Assembly (NCBI RefSeq): GCF_022601685.1
Contig: NZ_JAKUML010000018.1
Span: 1-52,155, forward strand
DNA from: Acinetobacter sedimenti
GTDB taxonomy: Bacteria; Pseudomonadota; Gammaproteobacteria; Pseudomonadales; Moraxellaceae
Reading direction: 5' to 3'
Length of the DNA stretch: 52,155 nt
How positions within the stretch are numbered: position 1 is the stretch's first letter; every line of letters begins with the position of its first letter. A program made the position numbers and the translations under genes. Of the stretch, positions 37,605 to 46,154 are shown in pieces. The notes below the pieces were generated by a model. The model searched no databases, was not told where the DNA came from, and was given only the letters and a program-made list of their open reading frames with translations.

Positions 37605-38960
37605 ATGGAAGAATTACAAAGCTTGTTCAAAGTCTTAAGCGACTTCGTTTGGGGCCCACCAATGCTGATGCTGTTGGTCGGTACAGGTATCTACCTCACC
37701 TTAAGATTGGTCTTTCTACAAATTCGATTATTACCACTCGCATTCAAGCAAGTATTCGGTAAGCATGAACGTGCAAAATCAGCTAAAGGTGATATTTCTC
37801 AATTTGGCGCATTGATGACTGCACTGGCTGCAACCATTGGTACAGGTAATATTGCAGGTGTTGCAACAGCCTGTGCACTCGGTGGTCCAGGTGCAGTATT
37901 TTGGATGTGGCTCACTGCGCTATTCGGTATGGCAACCAAATATGCCGAAGGTGTATTGGCGGTGAAATTCCGTGTAGAAAATGAAAAAGGCGAAATGTCA
38001 GGCGGTCCGATGTACTACATCGAAAAAGGTCTGAAATGGAAATGGCTTGCTATTTTGTTCGCTTTATTCGGAACACTTGCATCGTTCGGTATCGGTAGCT
38101 CTGTGCAGTCCAATACGGTTGCCCTGGCTGTAGAAAATAGCTTTGGTACACAAACGTGGATTGTTGGTATAGTGATTACGATTCTTTCTGCATTAGTGAT
38201 CTTGGGCGGGATCAAGTCGATTGCTAAAGCCTCGACATTTATTGTTCCGTTTATGGCGATTATTTATGTCATCGGTGGTTTAACCATTATCGTGATGCAT
38301 GCTGATTTGATCATCCCTGCATTTAAATTGATCTTCACAGATGCGTTTACGGGTCAGGCGGTTGTAGGTGGTGCGATTGGTGCGGTGATTCGTTATGGTG
38401 TGGCACGTGGTGTGTTCTCGAACGAAGCAGGCATGGGTTCTGCACCGATCGCTGCTGCTGCTGCAAAAACCGACCACCCTGTTCGTCAAGGTCTTGTATC
38501 CATGACTGGTACTTTTATTGACACGATCATCGTATGTACCATCACTGGTTTGGTGCTCACGATGGCATTTATGATCAATGATAGTAGCTTTATGGAAAAA
38601 ACGGGTGCGGTATTGACTACGGATTCCTTTAGTCAGCTGTTACCAGATATTGGTGGTTGGATTGTGACTTTCGGCATTATCTTCTTCGCTTATTCAACCA
38701 TTCTTGGTTGGTGTTATTACGGTGAGAAATGTGCCACCTACCTACTCGGTGAGAAGTTCGTTCTACCATATCGTTTGATCTATATTGCGTCGATCTTTAT
38801 TGGTACGGTTGCTACACTGGATCTCGTATGGCTCATGGCGGATACATTCAACGGTCTAATGGCTGCACCAAACTTGATCGCCCTGCTCTTATTATCGGGC
38901 ATTGTAGTGAAACAAACCAAAGACTTTATTGCAAAACGTAAGTCTGGTGAGTTGTACTAA
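37605..38960 (+). CDS. AGCS-family sodium:alanine/glycine symporter
   Basis: A 451-residue integral membrane transporter. The AGCS features are GTGNIAGVATACALGGPGAVFWMWLTALFGMATKYAEGVLAVKF, GPMYYIEKGL and SNEAGMGSAPIAAAAAKTDHPVRQGLVSM. The protein is expected to have about 10-11 membrane helices and to import alanine, glycine or a related amino acid with Na+. Single gene with its own promoter and terminator. Confidence 0.93.
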   Translation: MEELQSLFKVLSDFVWGPPMLMLLVGTGIYLTLRLVFLQIRLLPLAFKQVFGKHERAKSAKGDISQFGALMTALAATIGTGNIAGVATACALGGPGAVFWMWLTALFGMATKYAEGVLAVKFRVENEKGEMSGGPMYYIEKGLKWKWLAILFALFGTLASFGIGSSVQSNTVALAVENSFGTQTWIVGIVITILSALVILGGIKSIAKASTFIVPFMAIIYVIGGLTIIVMHADLIIPAFKLIFTDAFTGQAVVGGAIGAVIRYGVARGVFSNEAGMGSAPIAAAAAKTDHPVRQGLVSMTGTFIDTIIVCTITGLVLTMAFMINDSSFMEKTGAVLTTDSFSQLLPDIGGWIVTFGIIFFAYSTILGWCYYGEKCATYLLGEKFVLPYRLIYIASIFIGTVATLDLVWLMADTFNGLMAAPNLIALLLLSGIVVKQTKDFIAKRKSGELY

Positions 38961-38995
38961 GTTTTTAAAGTAGGCTTTTTAAAAGTTGAAAAATT

Positions 38996-39027
38996 AAAAA
39001 CCTGTTGGATACGTCCAGCAGGTTTTT
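38996..39027 (+). terminator. Intrinsic terminator after the AGCS gene
   Basis: A stem of about 13 bp (AAAAACCTGTTGG / CCAGCAGGTTTTT, one T-G pair) with loop ATACGT and a T-tract. Confidence 0.85.
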
Positions 39028-39157
39028 GTATTCTATAAATCTATTCACGACTGAATCTGTCGCATATAATTTTCCAAAGCCATTTATACTTTGGCAAGCT
39101 AAGCAATTCTCCTTATAATCAATTCAAATTCAATTTCAATAATTCCTGATTTATCTT

Positions 39158-40546
39158 ATGAGTAAAGCCAAAACTGTCTATCGCTGTGAGCATTGTGGTA
39201 CCGATCACCCAAAATGGGCAGGACAATGTTCTGATTGTGGCGAGTGGAACAGTTTGGTCGAAACCACCCTCGAATCAACCACAGCACATCGTGGCAAGTC
39301 AGGCATTAAAACAGGTGGCTACGCAGGACAAAGCTCAAGTGTTACCACACTCGATCAAGTGCAAGTCAGCCATGAATCTCGCACCACCACAGGTATCGGC
39401 GAATTTGACCGTGTGCTCGGTGGCGGTCTAGTGACGGGCTCAGTAGTACTTATTGGTGGTGATCCTGGTATTGGTAAATCCACCATTCTCCTGCAAACTG
39501 CGACCTATATGGCAGGACAACAGTCTGCACTCTATATCACAGGTGAAGAATCTTTATCGCAAGTTGCCTTGCGTGCCAAGCGTTTAGATTTACCCATGAA
39601 TTCACTCAAAGTCATGGCAGAAACTTGTGTAGAACGTATCTGTGAAGTACTCGTCCAAGAACGCCCACAGATGGCTGTGCTTGATTCGATTCAAACGCTA
39701 TTTACAGAAACCATCCAATCCGCACCAGGTGGTGTATCACAGATTCGAGAGTCGGCGGCGATTCTGACTCGTTTTGCCAAGCATACAGGTACATCATTAT
39801 TTATCGTCGGTCATGTGACGAAAGAAGGTTCGCTAGCAGGACCTCGTGTACTTGAGCATATGGTCGATTGCGTTTTGTATTTTGAAGGTCAATCAGACTC
39901 ACGCTATCGTATGATCCGTGCGGTAAAAAACCGTTTTGGTGCAGTGAATGAGCTCGGCGTATTTGGCATGACTGATAAAGGATTAAAAGAAGTCGCCAAT
40001 CCATCGGCAATTTTCCTCAGTCGTTATGACGAAGCAATCCCCGGTTCGATCGTTATGGTCAGTCGTGAAGGTACACGCCCGCTCCTAGTTGAGGTACAAG
40101 CTTTGGTCGATGATGCGCATGGACAGCCTCGCCGTGTGGCACTTGGTTTGGAGCAAAACCGCTTATCAATGCTTCTTGCCGTGATGCACCGTCATGGCGG
40201 TGTGCAGATGGTTGGGCAAGATGTGTATGTCAATATTGTTGGTGGTTTAAAGATCACTGAAACAGGTTCAGACTTGGCGGTGTTACTCGCCTGCGCATCT
40301 AGTTTACGTGGCAAAGCCCTTCCACAACATTTGGCAGTATTTGGTGAGGTGGGTTTATCAGGGGAAATTCGCCCTGTCCCGAATGGTCAAGAGCGTTTAA
40401 AAGAAGCACAAAAACATGGCTTCAAAACTGTGATTGTTCCTCGTGGCAATGCACCACAGCAAGCGATTAAAGGACTCAATGTCATTTCAGTTGCTCGATT
40501 GCATGAAGCCTTAGATTCAGCGATGCAACTGGCTGATGGAAGCTAA
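39158..40546 (+). CDS. radA: DNA repair protein RadA
   Basis: A 462-residue RecA-like protein that acts in recombination intermediates (branch migration). The N-terminal zinc finger has C10, C13, C24 and C27; Walker A is GGDPGIGKST at 100-109; the RadA motif KNRFGAVNELGVF is present; the C-terminal Lon-like domain (VNIVGGLKITETGSDLAVLLACASS) follows. The length matches the family (about 460). It is a single gene in this window. Confidence 0.97.
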   Translation: MSKAKTVYRCEHCGTDHPKWAGQCSDCGEWNSLVETTLESTTAHRGKSGIKTGGYAGQSSSVTTLDQVQVSHESRTTTGIGEFDRVLGGGLVTGSVVLIGGDPGIGKSTILLQTATYMAGQQSALYITGEESLSQVALRAKRLDLPMNSLKVMAETCVERICEVLVQERPQMAVLDSIQTLFTETIQSAPGGVSQIRESAAILTRFAKHTGTSLFIVGHVTKEGSLAGPRVLEHMVDCVLYFEGQSDSRYRMIRAVKNRFGAVNELGVFGMTDKGLKEVANPSAIFLSRYDEAIPGSIVMVSREGTRPLLVEVQALVDDAHGQPRRVALGLEQNRLSMLLAVMHRHGGVQMVGQDVYVNIVGGLKITETGSDLAVLLACASSLRGKALPQHLAVFGEVGLSGEIRPVPNGQERLKEAQKHGFKTVIVPRGNAPQQAIKGLNVISVARLHEALDSAMQLADGS

Positions 40547-40688
40547 ATTGCAACGCAAATTTGCACAATTCACGCTTCATTAAATACACGCATTTTTTAA
40601 TGTCTTGTCACAGCTTTTCACTTGAATTTTGTGAGAATTACCGCATTATTCATCTAACAGAATTTTTTTAATATGGAAATTGCATCTT

Positions 40689-41669
40689 ATGCAAAAGAAA
40701 GCACAAAGTGCCGTACTCGCTCTTCTCCTCACCAGTTTTCTCGCTGTACCAATTGCTGAAGCAAAGCGTGCAGGCGGCGGAAAAAGCTATGGTATGAAAC
40801 GTCAAAGCTCAAGCCAAAGCTATAATAGTAATCCTAGCCAAAACAGCTATGCACAACAAAATGCAAATACGCAAACCCAACGTCGTGGTTCGAATGTTGG
40901 CGGTATGGTTGCTGCGGGTGTCGCAGGTGCAGCAGTTGGTGCAGTCGCAGCCAATGCGATGGCTGATGATCGCCAATCGAACCCAACACAACAGGAAGAA
41001 GAAAAAAGTGGCTTTAGCTGGATTTGGTTGCTGTTGATCGCAGGTATTGCTTTCTTCTTATTCCGTAAGTTCACAGCAAAAAAGCAACAACTCGCAGGGA
41101 ATAGTGCTAATCCATACGCACCAAATAATCATGGCAATGGTCAAGCTCGCACACAAACTGCGCCAACTCAAAGTCCATTCCAAAAGCAAAATACGCTATC
41201 AGGTAATACCAATATTTTCGGTAAGCCTTTGAACGGTGGCAGTGCGAGCAACAATACGCCACCGCCAAGTGCGCCGTTTGGTGCGACCATGAGCAGTGGC
41301 AATGCCCTGCCTGATGGCACAGAGCCTGCGACATTCTTGCGTTTTGCCCGTCAACGCTTTAACCATATTCAAGCAATGAATAGTGGAAGCAATATTGATG
41401 AAATTCGCAAATATTTCACGACTGACATGTATCAACAAATGCACCAAGAAATTGTCAATAATCATGACGTTGCAGAATTTAGCAATTTGACTGCAAACGT
41501 CGTTGAGCAAGCCACAGAAAATGGTCAATATGTGGTCAGTGTACGTTTTACAGGTACAGTGAGTGAAGATTTAAACAGCTTACCGCAACCATTTACTGAG
41601 ATTTGGCATTTTGTTAAAACTGAAAATAGCCAAGAAGATTGGTTAGTTGCTGGGATTCAACAAGTGTAA
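40689..41669 (+). CDS. Tim44-domain (mL45-like) exported membrane protein
   Basis: About 326 residues: a signal peptide (ALLLTSFLAVPIAEA, cleavage after AEA), a Gly/Gln/Asn-rich linker (KRAGGGKSYGMKRQSSSQSYNSNPSQ), a Gly/Ala stretch (GGMVAAGVAGAAVGAVAANAMA), one membrane helix (SWIWLLLIAGIAFFLF), a second Gln/Asn-rich linker and a C-terminal Tim44-like domain (ATFLRFARQRFNHIQAMNSGSNIDEIRKYFTTDMYQQM). Bacterial Tim44-like proteins are envelope proteins of unclear role. The ATG at 40689 is preferred over a TTG at 40680 because GGA lies at a proper distance. Confidence 0.85.
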   Translation: MQKKAQSAVLALLLTSFLAVPIAEAKRAGGGKSYGMKRQSSSQSYNSNPSQNSYAQQNANTQTQRRGSNVGGMVAAGVAGAAVGAVAANAMADDRQSNPTQQEEEKSGFSWIWLLLIAGIAFFLFRKFTAKKQQLAGNSANPYAPNNHGNGQARTQTAPTQSPFQKQNTLSGNTNIFGKPLNGGSASNNTPPPSAPFGATMSSGNALPDGTEPATFLRFARQRFNHIQAMNSGSNIDEIRKYFTTDMYQQMHQEIVNNHDVAEFSNLTANVVEQATENGQYVVSVRFTGTVSEDLNSLPQPFTEIWHFVKTENSQEDWLVAGIQQV

Positions 41670-41697
41670 CTTTTTTAAAACCCTTATTTTAATTGTG

Positions 41698-41728
41698 TAA
41701 AATGACTGCCTAAGGGCGGTCATTTTTT
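41698..41728 (+). terminator. Intrinsic terminator after the Tim44-domain gene
   Basis: The stem AAATGACTGCC / GGCGGTCATTT (one T-G pair) with a TAAG loop is followed by six T residues. Confidence 0.85.
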
Positions 41729-41799
41729 ATGGCGAGAATTAGCAATAGATTTCTACGGCACGCAAGTTATAATGCCTGAAATTTTTTGAGTATATTTTC

Positions 41800-42297
41800 A
41801 TGTCGAATCTATCTGTACCACTATCTGCTGAATTACAAGAAAAACTCGAAAAATTACAACAGATGGATCTCACCAAATCGTCGACTCAACTTTTGCAACG
41901 CATTAACAAAGCACAACGTCAAGAGAGTTATAAAAAAGCATTGGTGGAGTTGAATGCCAGTTTTGAAGAATATCTTGCCGGAGCGATTAGCATCCGTTTT
42001 GACTTACATGCAGGACAAGCTCGCAAACTCCGCTTTAAAAAAGATCGAATTCGTCTGCTCAAAAAACATGGCATTGATTACCTCAGCATTGATGGTGCAA
42101 ATACCGCACAAGTTTTATCTTTGATCTCACAGAGCATCATACATGAAGATGCAGTGGTAACACCTGACCTCAATGACGCCTTCCCATTTTGGAAGGAAGG
42201 CTATCCAATGGTGCAGTTTGATAATACTTTTGACATTCTCGCACAGGATATTCAGATTCATTATCAAGCGCTCATTGAGCGCCTGTTAACGGTATAA
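41800..42297 (+). CDS. Conserved hypothetical protein
   Basis: A 165-residue soluble protein not recognised as a named family. It is mostly helical at the N-terminus (LSAELQEKLEKLQQMDLTKSSTQLLQRINKAQRQESYKKAL), then has a basic patch (GQARKLRFKKDRIRLLKKHG) and an alternating strand/helix C-terminal half (DYLSIDGANTAQVLSLISQS, FDILAQDIQIHYQAL). There is no signal peptide. The convergent aroG stop lies 16 bases away. Confidence 0.65.
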   Translation: MSNLSVPLSAELQEKLEKLQQMDLTKSSTQLLQRINKAQRQESYKKALVELNASFEEYLAGAISIRFDLHAGQARKLRFKKDRIRLLKKHGIDYLSIDGANTAQVLSLISQSIIHEDAVVTPDLNDAFPFWKEGYPMVQFDNTFDILAQDIQIHYQALIERLLTV

Positions 42298-42313
42298 ACT
42301 GCCCTCAAGCAAT

Positions 42314-43456
42314 TTAAACACATTCCAATTTCTGCGTTTGAATCAGCTCTTGTAATGTTTGATCTTTCATCTGATTTTTTGAATTTTGGCATTTCGTTAC
42401 ATGCAGTGCCAAATCCGCCAAAGCAGATTCAGTTTCAGCCCAACCAATACAACCATCTGTCACCGAACAGCCATATTGCAGAACTTCTGCATCAATAGAC
42501 TGTTTGCCATGTTGCAGATGGCTTTCGATCATCACACCTTTGACCTTTGATTCAGCAAGCTGTTCAGCAATAGTTTTTAAAACTTGCGGTTGCAAATCTG
42601 GATTTTTTTGACTATTGCCATGACTACAATCAATGATGATTGCACCGTGCATATTGCGTTTTTGCATACGCTGTTGCACCGCTTGAACGGATGCTAAGTC
42701 ATAATTTGTACCGTGCTGACTCCCTCGTAAAATCACTTGCAAGCTATCATTACCAATACTTTCAATGAGTGCCGATTGCCCTTGATCATTTAAACCGAGA
42801 AATTGATGTGGATTGCTCGCAGATTGCATCGCATCAAGTGCAATATCAACATTGCCATCTGTACCATTTTTAAAGCCTAACGCATACGGTAAATCGCTGG
42901 CGATCTCACGATGGATTTGCGATTCACTAGTACGTGCACCAATCGCACCCCAACTGTACAAATCATCAAAATAATGACTCAACATCGGATTGAGCACTTC
43001 AGTCGCCATCGGCAAACCAAGTTCTGCAATTTTTACCAATAATTCACGGCTCAGATGCAAACCCTCAGTCAGATTGCTTTGCCCTTTTAGACTTGGATCA
43101 TAGACATAACCTTTCCAACCTACAGTACTGCGAGGTTTTTCAAGGTAAGTGCGCATAACGATTTTTAAGGAATTTTGATGCTGCTCAACAAGAATTTTAA
43201 GACGCTGAGCATATTCAAGGATTGCTTGCGGTTCATGTATCGAACACGGTCCAACAATGACCAAAAGGCGTGGATCATCACCATTTAAAATATTTTTAAT
43301 CTCTTGGCGGTGTTGTGAAATCTGTTGTTGTGCAATTTGCGATAAAGCATATTTTTGCTTTAATGCGTTAGGAGAAGGTAAAGCTGTACTTTGCGATGTA
43401 ACTTTAGAATCGGTGTTTAATTGTTGAATGTTTAGTTGTGCGTTAAGGTTTGACAT
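42314..43456 (-). CDS. aroG: DAHP synthase (3-deoxy-7-phosphoheptulonate synthase, AroG type)
   Basis: A 380-residue class I DAHP synthase, condensing phosphoenolpyruvate and erythrose 4-phosphate in the first step of aromatic amino acid synthesis. Landmarks are LLVIVGPCSIHEPQAILEYAQRL, MRTYLEKPRSTVGWKGYVYDP, GARTSESQIHREIASDLPYALGFKNGTDG, ILRGSQHGTNYD and IIDCSHGNSQK. About 30 N-terminal residues exceed the E. coli length, in the region that binds the feedback inhibitor in AroG/AroF; which aromatic amino acid inhibits it cannot be read here. Regulation is visible: upstream lie a promoter, a leader peptide, a terminator and an aromatic-rich small ORF. The aroG ATG overlaps that small ORF by 25 bases. 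Confidence 0.95.
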   Translation of the reverse strand: MSNLNAQLNIQQLNTDSKVTSQSTALPSPNALKQKYALSQIAQQQISQHRQEIKNILNGDDPRLLVIVGPCSIHEPQAILEYAQRLKILVEQHQNSLKIVMRTYLEKPRSTVGWKGYVYDPSLKGQSNLTEGLHLSRELLVKIAELGLPMATEVLNPMLSHYFDDLYSWGAIGARTSESQIHREIASDLPYALGFKNGTDGNVDIALDAMQSASNPHQFLGLNDQGQSALIESIGNDSLQVILRGSQHGTNYDLASVQAVQQRMQKRNMHGAIIIDCSHGNSQKNPDLQPQVLKTIAEQLAESKVKGVMIESHLQHGKQSIDAEVLQYGCSVTDGCIGWAETESALADLALHVTKCQNSKNQMKDQTLQELIQTQKLECV

Positions 43457-43599
43457 GACGTTATACTCTTTAAATGTAATGAATGTTGATGTATTTGATG
43501 TTCAATGCCGTTGTAGAGCCAATAACCTGTAAATCGCTCAAATTTAAACCCTGCAAATTTTAAATAGTTATTCGCATAAAAATCACTGACTAAATACAT
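43432..43599 (-). CDS. Aromatic-rich small ORF upstream of aroG (55 codons)
   Basis: It starts MYLVSDFYANNYL and continues KFAGFKFERFTGYWLYNG; the first 30 codons hold five Phe, five Tyr and one Trp. A strong GGAGA ribosome binding site lies six bases before the ATG, better than the site of aroG itself. It starts 53 bases after the attenuator's U-tract and ends 25 bases inside aroG in a different frame, so coupling is possible. It could encode a small protein of an aromatic operon or act as a second leader. No homologue is recognised. Confidence 0.55.
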   Translation of the reverse strand: MYLVSDFYANNYLKFAGFKFERFTGYWLYNGIEHQIHQHSLHLKSITSCQTLTHN

Positions 43600-43652
43600 T
43601 TTCTATCTCCAAAACATTTAAAAAAATCTTGTTAAATCTGAGCAACACGCAT

Positions 43653-43683
43653 AAAAAAACCTGATCGGGGTTGCCGATCAGGT
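43653..43683 (-). terminator. Attenuator terminator of aroG
   Basis: On the minus strand a perfect 9-bp stem (CCTGATCGG / CCGATCAGG, extendable by one A-T pair) with a CAACC loop is followed by seven U residues. It lies 42 bases after the leader-peptide stop and before aroG, where it can stop transcription unless an alternative fold forms. Confidence 0.85.
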
Positions 43684-43725
43684 ATTAACTTGTTGGGCAA
43701 CCGACGCCCAAACACATTCGGGCAA

Positions 43726-43782
43726 TTATTTAAACTGCCAAAAATAAAAATATGCGTTTTGAATCATCGGTTGCTTTAACAT
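43726..43782 (-). CDS. aroG leader peptide (18 residues)
   Basis: The frame reads MLKQPMIQNAYFYFWQFK and stops at TAA. Six of the last eight residues are aromatic: Tyr-Phe-Tyr-Phe-Trp-Gln-Phe, in the position of control codons in the known phe and trp leaders. GAG lies about six bases upstream as a weak ribosome binding site. The position between promoter and terminator fits a leader peptide and not a functional protein. Confidence 0.8.
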   Translation of the reverse strand: MLKQPMIQNAYFYFWQFK

Positions 43783-43820
43783 ACTGTGCTCAAACAAACA
43801 AAAAAATGGAACTTAGATAC

Positions 43821-43849
43821 AACATACCTCTAGTTTAGGGCTTTGACAA
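43821..43849 (-). promoter_or_regulatory. Sigma-70-type promoter of the aroG leader
   Basis: On the minus strand a -35 TTGTCA (43844-43849) and a -10 TATGTT (43821-43826) are separated by 17 bases. Transcription would begin near 43814, about 30 bases before the leader peptide. Confidence 0.65.
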
Positions 43850-43861
43850 GCACTTTCGTAT

Positions 43862-44357
<496 letters not shown>

Positions 44358-44405
44358 CTATTTATACATTGAGATATTTATACAAAGAGATATTCAGTAT
44401 GAACG

Positions 44406-44681
44406 GATTAGGGTCTGTTGACATTTCACAGATGTTTGCGACAACGGATGTTTTTTAGGCGGTACTAGGCATGAATGAAGAAATTTAGTCATTCTAAATG
44501 ATTCATTTATAACGACGTAGCGTCAAAAAAAATCCTTGTCCCGAAGGGTTATGGCTAAAATTGCCATAAACTTCGTTATGAAACTTGGTAAGGGAGTGAC
44601 CATTCCCTGCGTTTCATGCCTCGTTTATGTGATTTTAGCCAATAACGCAAGACATGGTTGAAATGTCAACAGACCCTAATC
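44406..44681. mobile_element. MITE-like element with 18-23-bp inverted repeats
   Basis: The ends are perfect inverted repeats: GGGTCTGTTGACATTTCA at the left (44411-44428) and its complement at the right (44659-44676); identity extends five more bases outward. The element core is 44411-44676 (266 bp). It is flanked by TA on both sides, consistent with a TA target duplication as for IS630/Tc1-mariner types. It encodes no protein. The inside can fold as a long hairpin (GGCTAAAAT / ATTTTAGCC and CATAAAC / GTTTATG). It lies between the decayed frmA start and the FKBP gene. Confidence 0.8.
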
Positions 44682-45050
44682 ATCACGTGTTAATACTTCA
44701 AACAATTCGATTTCAAAAGTTAAATCCGAGTTTGGCGGAATCAATTTACCCATTTGACGTTCACCATAAGCCAAATGTGCAGGGACAATCAACTTACGCT
44801 TTCCGCCAACTTTCATCGCAGAAACAACTATTCCTGAACCAGTATTGATATCTAGAATGCCTTGATCCCAACCCTTGATCACTCGCCCCGTGCCAATCAC
44901 ACATTGAAACTGCTGTCCTCGATCATGTGATGAGTCAAATTTAGTGCCATCCGCAAGCCATCCAGTATAGTGCGCTTTAATTAATGCACCTTTGACAGCA
45001 GCTTTACCAGTCCCTTCAATTAAATCAATAATTTGCAATTCATTCGTCAT
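44676..45050 (-). CDS. FKBP-type peptidyl-prolyl cis-trans isomerase
   Basis: A 124-residue single-domain FKBP. Signature residues are ALIKAHYTGWLADGTKFDSSHDRGQQFQCVIGTGRVIKGWDQGI and MKVGGKRKLIVPAHLAYGERQMGKLIPPNSDLTFEIELFEVL, covering the usual active-site aromatic residues. It has an unusual insertion of about 11 residues (LDINTGSGIVVSA) between GWDQGI and MKVGG, in the helix that normally reads GIMGMKVGG. The TAG stop codon lies exactly where the MITE-like element begins. There is no signal peptide, so it is cytoplasmic. Confidence 0.88.
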   Translation of the reverse strand: MTNELQIIDLIEGTGKAAVKGALIKAHYTGWLADGTKFDSSHDRGQQFQCVIGTGRVIKGWDQGILDINTGSGIVVSAMKVGGKRKLIVPAHLAYGERQMGKLIPPNSDLTFEIELFEVLTRDD

Positions 45051-45214
45051 GTTCAGTCATCACCTCATCAAATGTCATGTTTTATCTTAAACAAAACTTA
45101 AACAATTTGTGATGAAATATGCAATTTTAAGCTTGAAATTTACCCAAATAAGCCCCATAAATAAAATAAGGCGAATTACTTAAGCTCTTTTATGCAACGA
45201 TTCTCTCTAGCATA

Positions 45215-45310
45215 ACTTTTAAAAGTTTAAGTCTTTGTTTTAGGTGATCTGTTCTCCAGGCAGATGACCTTATTTTGCAGTCCATTCCCCTTTTGGACTG
45301 CATTTTTTAT
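45215..45310 (+). ncRNA. Probable small RNA gene
   Basis: On the plus strand two hairpins lie in a region without plus-strand genes: GGTGATCTG / CAGATGACC (one mismatch) at 45243-45269, then TGCAGTCCA / TGGACTGCA (9 bp) followed by a T-tract (TTTTTT). The second is a complete intrinsic terminator that serves no known plus-strand gene, as both neighbours run on the minus strand. A palindrome AACTTTTAAAAGTT lies at the 5' side. The 5' end and promoter are not defined, and no known family is recognised. Confidence 0.4.
45277..45307 (+). terminator. Orphan intrinsic terminator
   Basis: The stem TGCAGTCCA / TGGACTGCA (9 bp, 10-base loop) is followed by TTTTTT on the plus strand only. It is the basis for the small RNA prediction. 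Confidence 0.75.
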
Positions 45311-45356
45311 GTGCAGTTCAAACTTGATATGACTTCGCATGATATCAGTAGAAAAA

Positions 45357-46154
45357 TTACTTTTCTAAATATTGGTAAAGATCAGCCACACTATCAATCA
45401 CTAAATCAGGCTTAATTGTAGACTCAGCGTGATATGCCTCACGATATTTGCCAGTTTTGACCAAGATCGAGAATATATCCAAACGCTGTGCTCCACCAAT
45501 ATCGCTATCAATATCATCACCAATTAAAACAGCTTGGTGCGCATCACATTTTGCACTTGCGAGTACTTGTTTAAAGAAAGTGATGTTTGGCTTGCCTACA
45601 ATCAACGCCGTATGGTCAGACACATATTCCAAGCCAGCAATAAATAATCCAATATCAACCTTTAAACCTTGTCGTGTTTGCCAAAATTTATTTTTATGTA
45701 GCGCAATAAGCTTTGCTCCACGATTTAGGCAACGAAAGATTTGATTCAATAAATCAATTGACCACGCCTCACCGATGTCACCAATAACAATAAAATCAGG
45801 GCGTTCACCGCTATACTCAAACTCATTAAAATCAGCTTTGATATGATTATTGACCACAGCCCATATTTTTATACTTCGCCCTATCGCCTGTTGTTCTTGA
45901 CGCAGCAAAATACGGCTCGCTTCAGGTGCGCTCAGTATCTCTTCACTCGATGCTTCAATACCAAAATCATGCAATTGCTCCAATAGCATTTGTTGGCTCT
46001 TCGTTGTGGTATTGGTCATAAAGCGGATTAAGAATTGCGACTGGCGCAATTGTTGTAAAAGCTCTACGGCACCATCTACCAACTCACCATCAGTATGAAG
46101 CGTACCATCAATATCAAAAATAAAAAGTTTGTGATCTTGCGAAATCTTGGGCAT
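45357..46154 (-). CDS. HAD-superfamily hydrolase, subfamily IIA (NagD/LHPP-like)
   Basis: A 265-residue HAD phosphatase. Motif I is FDIDGTLHTDGELVDGA (nucleophile Asp), motif II FMTNTTTKSQQ, and motif III/IV KPNITFFKQVLASA...VLIGDDIDSDIGGAQRLDI. The CAP domain between motif II and III is of the IIA type found in NagD and human LHPP. The substrate is a small phosphorylated metabolite that cannot be named from sequence. Single gene on the minus strand. Confidence 0.85.
   Translation of the reverse strand: MPKISQDHKLFIFDIDGTLHTDGELVDGAVELLQQLRQSQFLIRFMTNTTTKSQQMLLEQLHDFGIEASSEEILSAPEASRILLRQEQQAIGRSIKIWAVVNNHIKADFNEFEYSGERPDFIVIGDIGEAWSIDLLNQIFRCLNRGAKLIALHKNKFWQTRQGLKVDIGLFIAGLEYVSDHTALIVGKPNITFFKQVLASAKCDAHQAVLIGDDIDSDIGGAQRLDIFSILVKTGKYREAYHAESTIKPDLVIDSVADLYQYLEK

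Larger units (their letters stand above)
43653..43814 (-). promoter_or_regulatory. Aromatic amino acid transcription attenuator of aroG
   Basis: Between the leader-peptide stop and the terminator the RNA can form competing stems. GCCCGAA pairs with TTTGGGC (one G-U). The later TTGGGC pairs with GCCCAA. GGTTGCC pairs with GGCAACC inside the terminator, breaking it. Low charged tRNA for Tyr, Phe or Trp would stall a ribosome on the run YFYFWQF and favour the antiterminator. The pairing was done by eye. The upstream limit is the predicted start point. Confidence 0.75.
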
